Of a stretch of DNA of 64,000 nucleotides, positions 1 to 11,400 are shown one piece after another. The stretch is from NCBI RefSeq assembly GCF_910592395.1, contig NC_088315.1, forward strand, positions 10,048,501 to 10,112,500, read 5' to 3'. Position 1 is the first letter of the stretch. Each line of letters opens with the position of its first letter. Position numbers and translations under genes: made by a program. The DNA is from Lineus longissimus (taxonomy: Eukaryota > Nemertea > Pilidiophora > Heteronemertea > Lineidae). Below the pieces are notes generated by a model. It was given only the letters and a program-made list of their open reading frames with translations, did no database searches and had not been told where the DNA came from.

Positions 1-429
1 AAACTTTCCAAAAGTGCACAAGTGCCGCTGTGAGCTTGTCATATACATGCACATGATGTACGTACACAATTACTAACCCGTTTAATGTATATGTAGCAAG
101 TGTAGGGTGATTTGAGATGAACCTTTGTCTGGTTTTGAACAGGTTGCCAAGGGTTCTTAATTCATAATGTAGTTTTCTGACTTGAAATGTCCCCATTAAA
201 AAAAGTTCAGACTGATTTATTCAGTGCAGTTCAGTGCCTGATGATTGGGAGTTGAAACAATTTTATCTGCAACTTTTACTTTAATTACTTGACGGCCAGA
301 GTAAAATCGGGGGCCAGTGTTGTGGGGTGGGGGTTAGCCTAGCTCGGAGCAAGCTGGTCGGTTTTTTTCCTGCTTGGTGCCGTCTGTGCTAGAGTTGGGT
401 CGTTTTCATTTGCCAACTTGCTTCTTTAT

Positions 430-650
430 GGGTTGACCAATAGGCACTAGCATTTTGGCTAAAACTTGAAATCCTAAAGCAATTAGAACTCCTTCAAAAT
501 GAATTGAATTTCGAGGGTGGAAATCTGTTCACTGGAAAACAAAGAACTCGCTCCCACCCTTGAAATTGGCATTCAGTTCACTTTGAAATAGCTCTCACTG
601 CTTTAGGATTTCAAATTCTAGCCAAAGTGGTCTCTATGGTCCACCCCTTA
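430..650. mobile_element. Inverted-repeat element, family W (AAGGGTTGACC), copy 1
   Basis: Left end gggttgaccaatagg, then ttttggctaaaacttgaaat and cctaaagcaattagaactcc. The right end repeats these in reverse: ctttaggatttcaaattcta, gccaaag, ggtccacccctta. About 220 bp, non-coding, a MITE-like layout. It shares its sequence with copies at 8545, 8774 and 30358. Confidence 0.85.
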
Positions 651-1264
651 AGTTATTTGCAAAGAGGAGGAATATGGCAATGGCCTGATGAGTTGAAATG
701 TGTGCGGAGGTGAAGAAGATCATTGATAGTATGTGAAAATTCCGTAACCTCTGCAATGAGAAATGCACTGTGGTTGCCATCACGGAAGATGTGTACTCAT
801 GGGGTATTGATTGATTTGATGGAAAATTAGTTGTGTGACAGACTCAAATATTTATGTACATGACAGTTTTGTGTATCTCTGAGATAGACGTCATCAGTCT
901 CCTTGTGTTGACTTGCAAAACTGGCAAAGATCAGGTCAGTTTTTTGTTGGGCCTATTCTTGCTATGTCTCTCAGTGAGATGGATGAAACTATCCTAACTA
1001 TTTCCATCACACGCCTAACTTTTATCAAATATTCCTTCAGAGATGCAATGAAGTTTTTCGAACAGGTGTTAGTTGGTTGGTTGACTAAAAAGTAGTTTAT
1101 AAAAAAATATCATGATGGCGGTCATGCTGGCTGTGGTAAATTGCATAACACAGCTTTGTAACCAGATAAATGTGTATGGTTAGGAGTGCTTCGTTTCTAA
1201 CCTTAATGTTGTTTCATAATAATTGATATTTGCTGTGGAGACATGATCGATACTGTGTCAACGC

Positions 1265-1534
1265 TATAGACGGTTTGCGAAAAGAAATTTCGGCCATTTT
1301 GAAAAGGCCTTTTCACAGGCGGCGTAAGTTTACCATGACATAAACGTCATATGTTTTAAATCAAATCATCACCAAAGGCATTCAAAATATCATAAACATT
1401 GGAAGACATGGACAACTTCAATTAAATTGCACTAATGAGCTTATCTATTGTAAATTTTATGCCATGGTAAACATACGTTGCCTGTGAAAAGGCCTTTTCA
1501 AAATTGTCCAAGTTTATTTTCGCAGGTTGTCTAT
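1265..1534. mobile_element. 270-bp foldback element
   Basis: Long inverted repeats: tagacggtttgcgaaaag, ggccttttcacaggcggcgt and aagtttaccatg at the left mirror catggtaaacatacgttgcc, tgtgaaaaggccttttcaaa and ttttcgcaggttgtcta at the right. The ends include the internal palindrome aaaaggcctttt. No coding sequence. Only one copy was noticed here. Confidence 0.8.
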
Positions 1535-2364
1535 TTGGCCAGTTGAGGGGCACCTGTACAAAAGGCCTGTCTTGCGTGTAATACTAGGCCTTTGTTTAAT
1601 AGGCAAGCCTAAACTGGTAGTAGCGCGGACACAGTATGCATTTAGCTGAGCAGTTGACATAATTGCCCTGCTGATTGGAATGGGATAGTTTAAAAATTGA
1701 CACAGATATTGATGCCAGTTTGTCAATGGTCTGTTGTCTGATTGTTGTGTATGACATTTCAATTACATTTACTTAGTTATTCATTGATTATCGGATGTAA
1801 ATAAATATAAGGCTGAAAATAGCACTACTGCTTTGATAATGATGAAGGATTGAAAGAAAACCTGAAATGTGAATGCGGAATCGGTTTATGTTTTATTTCA
1901 GATGGAAAGAATATAAGTCAATGGTTTTTACTGTTTTTAACGCTGACGGATTATAAAAAATGTTGCCTGACATGGAGGGGGCCTGATTGTTCAAAACCAC
2001 AAAAGTCACGTTATCCTTAACAATTACATTACGTTATCCTTAACGGTTACATTATAAGTATCCTTAAGGACGTTATTAAGCTTCCGTTGAGGCTAACCTC
2101 GTTTTGAACAGCTCAGCCCAGGACGCCATCTTCCCAAAGGCTGCTAGGGGGTCATTTTGTCATCCCCTGACATGAAGTCTCATCTCAGAGTCCTGGTACA
2201 AAATTTGCATACAATGCTAGTTTGTGTGGAAGGGCTGTAAGATTTACTATTCCGGGTCCAGTTGCTGTGTCACACTTTCCAGGCACGTTTTACAATTCAC
2301 AAGTTTACCTACACCTCGACCCGCTTTCCAGTCCGTGTTGTGAAATAGCTTTCCCTGCTTTCAG

Positions 2365-2403
2365 AATCAGACAAGCCAAAGAAACCAGAACCTGTAAATG
2401 CAA
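2365..2403 (+). CDS. EPS8: EPS8-like exon A (linker)
   Basis: A short 39-nt exon bounded by acceptor tttcag and donor gtaagt. It encodes SDKPKKPEPVNA, a Lys/Pro-rich linker, entering in phase 1 and leaving in phase 1. The phase fits the next exon, where A+GA makes Arg. It is the least certain of the five because it is short and of low complexity, but an open, proline-rich linker is expected between the SH3 and effector regions of EPS8. Confidence 0.6.
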
Positions 2404-5400
2404 GTAAGTAAGGGTGAAAACAATGTACATTATTGTATTTTGTGAAACTGTATCTGTAGCCTACTAAAAATGTCGTTTAAGGAGGAAAAAGATGGGTCCG
2501 GCCTTATCCATTTTAGGAATATTTTTGTTCACAAAACACATTTGAAATTTGTTAAGGTTCATTTTGCTTGCCGTGATGAGAGTCTCTCTTCATAATTTGA
2601 AAGTTGAGAGGACAAGTGCCAGTACATAAGGTCACGTGGATTAAGTTGCAGCTTATACATTTGTTCAAATTGGTGAGAACTTGGCATGAAATAGCAATAT
2701 TTCACCATCTTGAATTTTACAATATTTTCTGATATTTTACAAATATTTTCAGAATGGCACTGCCAACTGAACTCAGATTAGGCTTTAAATAGTCGTATAT
2801 TGTCATGGGACTGTTGGATTGCAGTGAAATAGCTCTTACCTCATGATCAAGAGGTTGTGGGTTCAACTTCTAAGTTACTGCATAGTTCCTCAACAGAGTA
2901 TTCTGTAGCTGGTTCTTGAAACCTCAGAAAGTTTTCTGTGGAGACCGGGATAATAATATTCCTCAAAGCGCTTTGAGCAATGTACTGACATGTACTGACA
3001 TGGAAGAGTACTATAAAATAATTGATCATCATTATTGCTATCAATTATTATTGGTTTGCAGGATCTCCCAAAGATGACCTGCACAATGAATTGCTACAGA
3101 GAATGTCGATGGGTAAAAATCGGAATGCACACAAAGCGCCCAAGGCACCGACGCTCTACATTAACGCCGACTCAACCTGGGAGGAAGTAGAAGATTGGCT
3201 CAACTCAAAAACTTTTAGCCAAAGGTGAGGAAAGGTTCCTTCCCAGTAGCAGCAGTTTATGAGAGGCAGTATTTAATTTCAATACCTGTACTCTATCACC
3301 CTTTGCATCCTGATGAAACACCAGCTTGAAGCCAGTATTTTATTGATTTACCTGGTTTCTCTCAGGTTCCAAATAGATGCTGCTTGATTATTGCATCTTG
3401 ACTACTAAGGTTTTTGCACGTTATCAAGATTCAAAACACTCTGGCTACATTTCAAGGGATTATAGACTATGAGGTTCAGGATGAACTATTTCAGCACTGC
3501 TTGGTGCACAGAGATCCCCTAAGTGAGGTTTATCAATGTAATTTTGATCAGGTAGGTAATGCTGCTTGACGCGGGAGTCAAACAAAACCCCAAGCCCCTC
3601 CTTGCTTGACGAGGGAGCCAAACAAAACCCCAAGCCCCTCCTTGTTTGACGCGGGAGCCAAACAAAACCCCAAGCCCCTCCTTTCATGACACGGGAGCCA
3701 AACAAAACCCCAAGCCCCTCCTTGCTTGATGCGGGAGCCAAACAAAACCCCAAGGCCCTCCTTGCTTGACACGGGAGCCAAACAAAACCCCAAGCCCCTC
3801 CTTGTTTGACGCAGGAGCCAAACAAAACCCCAAGCCCCTCCTTGCTTGATGCGGGAGCCAAACAAAACCCCAAGGCCCTCCTTGTTTGACGCGGGAGCCA
3901 AACAAAACCCCAAGCCCCTCCATGCTTGACACGGGAGCCAAACAAAACCCCAAGCCCCTCCTTGCTTGACGCGGAAGCCAAACAAAACCCCAAGCCCCTC
4001 CTTGTTTGACGCGGGAGCCAAACAAAACCCCAAGCCCCTCCTTGTTTGACGCGGGAGCCAAACAAAACCCCAAGCCCCTCCTTGTTTGACACAGGAGCCA
4101 AACAAAACCCCAAGCCCCTCCTTGCTTGACGCGGGAGCCAAACAAAACCCCAAGCCCCTCCTTGTTTGATGCGGGAGCCAAACAAAACCCCAAGCCCCTC
4201 CTTGCATGACGTGGAAGCCAAACAAAAACCCAAGGCCCTCCTTGCTTGACACGGGAGCCAAACAAAAACCCAAGCCCCTTCTTGTTTGACGCGGGAGCCA
4301 AACAAAACCCCAAGCCCCTCCTTGCTTGACGCAGGAGCAAAACAAAACCCCAAGCCCCTTCTTGTTTGACGCGGGAGCCAAACAAAACCCAAAGCCCCTC
4401 CTTTCATGACACGGGAGCCAAACAAAACCCCAAGCCCCTCCTTGCTTGACGCAGGAGCCAAACAAAACCCCAAGCCCCTCCTTGCTTGACGCGGGAGCCA
4501 AACAAAACCCCAAGCCCCTCCTTGCTTGACGCGGGGGGCAAACAAAACCCCAAGCCCCTCCTTGCTTGACGCAGGAGCAAAACAAAACCCCAAGCCCCTC
4601 CTTGCTTGACGCGGGAGCCAAACAAAACCCCAAGCCCCTCCTTGTTTGACGCGGGAGGCAAACAAAACCCCAAGCCCCTCCTTGCTTGACGCAGGAGCCA
4701 AACAAAACCCCAAGCCCCTCCTTGTCGTCTTCTGTAGCAATTATACACCCCCCCCCCTTTGTGATTGCCAAAGAAAAGGCTCTCAGGAACCACAATTTTG
4801 GCTACAGAACTTGAAATCCTAAATGTATGTTTGTATTTTCAAACTACCCCAACCGTTGCCATGGTAATTATTTCTATTTATTATGTGTAAAACCTTGTTT
4901 GCTTGCAGAGTGATAGGTGCCGTCAGTGGCTACAGTGGCATTGACATCTTCAACGTCCCTCGCAATGACATCTACGACATCGCCATGAACCGTGAGGAAG
5001 GACACAGGCTCGAGAGTCTCTTGACTGTTCAGAAAAACATTTGCGGGGTAAGCAAGATATCTCATGTTGATTCAATCAATCAATATAATACTTATAGGGC
5101 ACATTTCTGTGGTAACACCAGGCTCAAAGCGCCACCTCTCCAAAGTGATGTCTAAAAAGCAGAGTCATCAGCTGCCTCCTTGGAAATGTTCTATGTCAGG
5201 CTTCTCAGGTCAAATGGAAGCTTATTCCACAAGTATGGAACAAACTTAGAAAAAATTCTACATCTAGGCCTTAAGTCATTAACATGGGAACTGTTAACGC
5301 CTTCACTTTTATCTGATGTCAAATCATTGATGAATTCAATTCCTAATCCAAGCCTTAGTGAGTGATGAGATACCGATATTTATGAAGATTAGGACAACTG

Positions 5401-8400
5401 CAGAGGTTCATTTGTAGAACGCTTATAAAAATGGGGAAATTATCTTTGTGACCCAGTCAAAAAATTTGATGATGGCATAAACTTATCTGCAGTGTACAGT
5501 CCAAATCACAATTGTCGTCGTGTGCAAGTCTCGCGAAGTTCAGGCATAATTTACGCGAAACATAGAGAGATAAGTGCGTCATTGACACGCAACTCGCGCG
5601 TACGTTGCGCATCAATGACGCAAAGCAGGATGGATGTCATTTGTGATTTGGACTGTACTTGAAGTTGCTATATCATGTGAACTGGCATAAGGTCAGATTA
5701 CATAACACTTCAGTTAATGACTTGTACCTGAGATCTGCTCTTAACTGATGAGATTACCATCAGCTTTACAAATACTTACAGTGGAATCTCCCTTAAACAG
5801 ACACCTCTCTATCAAGAACACCCTCTCTGGAAAGGCCACTGCATTCGGTCCCAAATTGGTCGATCCATTGAATTCAACCTCTGTTGTCACAATGCCTCTC
5901 TATTAAGGACTGCATTTATCAATTGTCAATCCCAAGGGTGTCATGATATAGAGGTTTTACTTGCTTCTCATGGTTGGTTGTCATTAATCTGTTGATTTTA
6001 ATCTCAGTTACCCCAATAAGCCTTTCGAAGATCCTCTCATTTACTCAACCAGGTTCCTTCTTTTCTGTATCCCTTTACTCTTCCACGAAATAAAGAATTA
6101 ACTGCATTGGCAATGTCAAAGACATTTGTGTTAAGATGTCATCAACTCAACTGATTGCATGAAACATGCTCTGGGAATATTTTTCCTCAGTACTGCCGTC
6201 TATCATTGGTTTCGGAGAAACGTGTGTTTAGTAATGGCGGACCGTTTATGATGCTCAGAGAATGTCATCCACAGTTAAGTTTAAGCTGTCTTGAAATATG
6301 AAACGAAAGGTATTTGCATTTGGAAAACCCAACTGGTGCCTTTATTCACACTTCAAGCAAAAGGAAACTAACATACACTAGTTTCACCTATCTAAGACCG
6401 GTTCTGAACATTTAATTCAAGATGGTCATTCAACACCATTCAGCATTATCTGTTTAGAAAGACAATTGGTTGGCAACTTAAATGTTTTGCATATATGGTT
6501 GTTCAATACCATTCAACATGTTTACTGGGTTGGCAACTTAAATGTTTTGCGTTTATGGTTGTTCAATACCATTCAACATGTTCACTGGGTTGGCAACTTA
6601 AATGTTTTGCGTTTATGGTTGATCAATACCCTTCAACATGTTCACTGGGTTGGCAACTTAAATATTTTGCATAAGATTGATCAATACCATTCAACATGTT
6701 CACTGGGTTGGCAACTTGAATATTTTGCATATATGGTTGTTCAATACCGTTCAACATGTTCACTGGGTTGGCAACTTAAATATTTTGCATATGGTTGATC
6801 AATACCATTCAACATGTTCACTGGGTTGGCAACTTGAATATTTTGCATATGGTTGATCAATACCATTCAACATGTTCACTGGGTTGGCAACTTAAATATT
6901 TTGCATAAGATTGATCAATACCATTCAACATGTTCACTGGGTTGGCAACTTAAATATTTTGCATAAGATTGATCAATACCATTCAACATGTTCACTGGGT
7001 TGGCAACTTGAATATTTTGCATATATGGTTGTTCAATACCGTTCAACATGTTCACTGGGTTGGCAACTTGAATATTTTGCATAAGATTGATCAATACCAT
7101 TCAACATGTTCACTGGGTTGGCAACTTAAATATTTTGCATACGGTTGATCAATACCATTCAACATGTTCACTGGGTTGGCAACTTAAATATTTTGCATAA
7201 GATTGACCAATACCATTCAACATGTTCACTGGGTTGGCAACTTAAATGTTTTGCGTTTATGGTTAATCAATACCCTTCAACATGATCACTGGGTTGGCAA
7301 CTTAAATATTTTGCAAATGTTTGTTCAATACCACTCAACATGTTCACTGGTTTGGCAACTTAAATATTTTGCAAATGGTTGTTCAATACCACTCAACATG
7401 TTCACTGGGTTGGCAACTTAAATATTTTGCATATATGGTTGTTCAATACCATTCAACGTGTTCACTGGGTTGGCAACTTAAATATTTTGCATATATGGTT
7501 GTTCAATACCATTCAACATGTTCACTGGGTTGGCAACTTAAATATTTTGCAAAGGGTTGTTCAATACCACTCAACATGTTCACTGGTTTGGCAACTTAAA
7601 TATTTTGCAAATGGTTGTTCAATACCCTTCAACATGTTCACTGGTTTGGCAACTTAAATATTTTGCAAATGGTTGTTCAATACCACTCAACATGTTCACT
7701 GGTTTGGCAACTTCAATAGTTTGCATATATGGTTGTTCAATACCATTCAACATGTTCACTGGTTTGGCAACTTAAATATTTTGCAAATGGTTGTTCAATA
7801 CCACTCAACATGTTCACTGGTTTGGCAACTTAAATATTTTGCAAATGGTTGTTCAATACCATTCAACATGTTCACTGGGTTGGCAACTTAAATATTTTGC
7901 ATATATGGTTGTTCAATACCATTCAACATGTTCACTGGGTTGGCAACTTAAATATTTTGCATATATGGTTGATCAATACCCTTCAACATGTTCACTGGGT
8001 TGGCAACTTAAATATTTTGCATATGGTTGATCAATACCATTCAACATCTTCGCTTTAGAAAGACAATGGGTTGGCAACACCAAGTTGTCCGATGGTCAAG
8101 ACGTCATGTGTCATGTGGTCAAGACGTCATGTGCCAAGCCGTCAACGGCTTGACCGTTGTTTCGAATGCATAGTAAATTATCAACCAGTCTAAGATCTGT
8201 GAAACTAGAGTATCTATGGTATTGCATAGATCTTTCAAGTTTTATGAGACACGTTCTTTCATTGTAAACCCATTTCTCCTCATTAAAAAACTTCTGTCCA
8301 AAAGACATTCCAGAGTGCCCGAAAGTAGGCCACGGGCTACTTCCTCTTGACAGAGTTGGCTTCCCTCCAGTGGTTTGATTATTAATGAGGTGAATGACAA

Positions 8401-11400
8401 TGTTATCTTACATTGTAGGCCTAGCCACTGCCAAATGTTCTTGAAATAGGCCTTGTGATTCCTGCTTAGTCATCAGCTCAGTGTCAAGTAGTTGAAGGCC
8501 AATCAGACACATTGTCAAGAGAAAAAGCTTAGCACAGCTGTTTTAAGGGTTGACCAAAGGTACTGCCATTTTGGCTAGACCTCAAAATCCTAAAGCAATT
8601 AAAACTCTTTCCAAATGAATTTGATGCTCATTTAAAACCCTGGAGGCTGTTCTCTAGAAAACAAAGAGCAGACTCCCGTCCTTGAAATGAGCATTCACTA
8701 CGTTGTGAAAAAGTTCTAATTGCTTTAGGATTTTGAGGTCTAGCCAAAATGGTGGTACCTATGGTCAACCCTTGACACAGGCACCACCATTTTGGCGAGA
8801 ACCTGAAATCCTAAAGCTGTTAGAACTCCTTCAAAATCAAGCAAATGCCCATCTTTAACTTTGGAGGCTGGTTTCTGGAAAACAAAGAATAGACTCATGT
8901 AGCATTCACTGCGTTAAGAAAGAGTTCTAACTACTTTAGGATTTCATATTCTAGCCAAAATGGTGGTATTTATCTATGGTCAACCCTTAAGGACGTGTTT
9001 CTCTGACATCAACCAGTTCTCCAAATACAATTTGCAGTCGTGAATATTCACTCTTCTGACAGTTTGATTCAACGTTAAAAAATTTGAGGGGCAATTTTTT
9101 TGACAAAAAGACTGTCAGTGTTAAAACTAGTCAACCATGAGTTCACAATATGCTAACAAACTGTTGACTTTTTAGTTGAGATCATCACATCAGAATTGGC
9201 AAGTATGGATTTAATCTAATCTAGACTTGGAATTGGGTTCATGGAGATTGTCAGTCTCCAGATGCAACTTTTCCCCAGCCCCAGGGGTTTCCAAGTTGTA
9301 ATGGCAGGGAGCTGTTTGGCACTGGTGCAAGCAGGGGAGGGGTGGCCTCCCCAGAAAATTTAGAAGGCTGTATAATTATCCGATATTCAATCATCTCGGC
9401 CTGCACCAAACAGGATTTGCGCTGACCTAATAGGCCAACCAAATGCCTTTGAAATTTTTGACAGAGCAGTAAAGTGTGTGTGAATGGGATGTGGAAACGA
9501 TCTGAAAGGTGGGATGAGAAATTTCATATTTCCAAATAGCCAATTCAATAATTGAGTAGATATTTTTGGCACACAAGTGTCAGGGGGTTGGTTAGGTGGT
9601 TTCCTCAATGATGTCATGTTTGTGTTTGAGATCTCTATCATTCAAATTGCCCAAATTAAATGACCGTTTTAACATAGACTCATGCCACTTGGTGCCAGCA
9701 TGGACACACAGCAAGTTTTAGAACGCCACCAAGCTCAAAAGAGTAGTGCGTCCCATTGATCTTCTGCAGGCCTTAGAAAGGGAGGGGCGATTTTTTCCAT
9801 AATGCAACTCCGTGGTTTGGTGCCTAAGTGAATGCCAATGAAGTCAATGTGTTTAAATAGCTCTCATAAAAGGAATACGCAGACACTGAGGTTGTTCAAG
9901 CATGGCTTCTTTTATTCCTACTGGGTCACCTCAGTGAAATTATCAATGGAAATTCCTCAACACATGTGATTTTATAATAGGCCTAAAAATATGGTTGAGT
10001 ACCCTTGGCCAATTATACCAAGCTGTAGGAACCTGTTTGTCGGCAGTTTTAAAAGGTGCGTTGACCCAGGGTACATAAAAAATACAGTATCGACATTATT
10101 GAGCTGGTTTCGGTGTGTCTGTGTCTCATTTTTATCGGCCAAGCCGCTTGACAGCGACGATGCAGTATATTAAATCTCTTCAAAAACCTTGTCGTTATGC
10201 TGTGCTTGGCCAACCACTTCATGGAAAGTTTCGATCTTCATTGATTGTGCCTACGCGTCTGATCTATGACACCAGAACACACTCGTTTTTAGCTCACCTC
10301 TTAGCAGAGGTGAGCTTATCCCATACCGTGGCGTCCGTCGTCCGTCGTCGTCGTCGTCGTCGTCGTCCGTCGTCGTCCGTCGTCCGTTAGCAGGGCACGT
10401 TTCGTAACTGTTAGAGCTATTGAGTTGAAACTTGGGACACATGTACCCTTATGTAATGACACCTTGGAGACTAAGTTTCAGTCCGATTCGTTTCATGGTT
10501 TGGCCACCAGGGGGCCAAACGTTAAAAGTGAAAATATGCAATATCTCCCTTAATAGTAGTCGGGAAATTTTGAAAAAAATGTGGTAGGTACTTCAGCAAA
10601 GGTGCATCATATATCCTCCGGGTTTTTGATTTGACCTCCTTTTCAAGGTCACAGAGGTCAAATGGTGTAAATTGGCCGTTGGGATGTAACGATGGCACGT
10701 TTCTAAACTGCAATGACTATTGATACCAAATTTGGTACACATTTACCCCTTAGTCAGGTGATCTCAGGGACTGAAGTTTGGTCCAATATGATTCACCACT
10801 TGACCACCAGGGGGCAAAATCCAAAAACCTTAAAAATGTGATTATTCCTTAACTTCTTGCCCGATTGCCACCAATTTGATATCATGGGTACATCTAACCA
10901 CCATACAGTATATGTCACACAGGTTTTTAATTTGACCTTCTTGTCAAGGTCACAGAGGTCAAATGGCGTAAATTCGCCGTCAGGCCGTAACTAAAGCACG
11001 TTTCTTAACTGCAATGACTATTGATCACAAATTAAGTACACATGTACCCCTTGGTCAGGTGATCTCAGGTACCGTAGTTTGGTGCAATCTGATTTGCCGT
11101 TCCGTTTGGCCTCCAGGGAGGGGGCCAAATCCTAAATTCTTCAAAATGCCATTATTCCTAGTAATGACTTGCCCGATTGGCAGCAATTTTATATCATAGG
11201 TACATCTAATTCTAACAACCATTCAATGTGTCACCCGGGTCTTCTTTGATTTGACCTACTTTTCAAGGTCACAGAGGTCGAATGTACTGTAAATTGGCCA
11301 TTTTGGGGAAATTGTAATTGCTTGGACCTACATCAAACCTAACACTACATGACACAATACCATGCTCTTTATCCATCTTTCCTCCACATGAGGTGAGCAC

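Larger units (their letters stand above)
1..2364 (+). other. EPS8-like upstream intron
   Basis: No exon recognised on either strand. It holds a 221-bp inverted-repeat element (430-650) and a 270-bp foldback (1265-1534). The expected SH3 exon is not visible and presumably lies upstream of the window. Confidence 0.5.

Noticed and set aside
1-2364. An SH3-domain exon expected for EPS8
   Set aside because: No ALYDF/WW-type motif found in any plus frame here, so the exon presumably lies upstream of the window.
2826-2876. tRNA-like remnant (aagaggttgtgggttcaact)
   Set aside because: A single arm-like motif with no complete structure or flanking repeats.
3561-4720. CRISPR-like regular spacing
   Set aside because: The units abut with no unique spacers, the genome is clearly eukaryotic, and there are no cas genes.
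3460-4795. Long minus-strand open frames (up to 426 codons) of repeated GLGV/GAWGFVW peptides
   Set aside because: They are translations of a 40-bp minisatellite whose unit lacks stops in all three minus frames. Three overlapping frames open at once cannot all be genes, and no flanking coding signal is present.
6466-8058. Overlapping plus-strand frames such as QHVHWVGNLN repeats
   Set aside because: By-products of the 59-bp minisatellite, interrupted every few units by frame changes.
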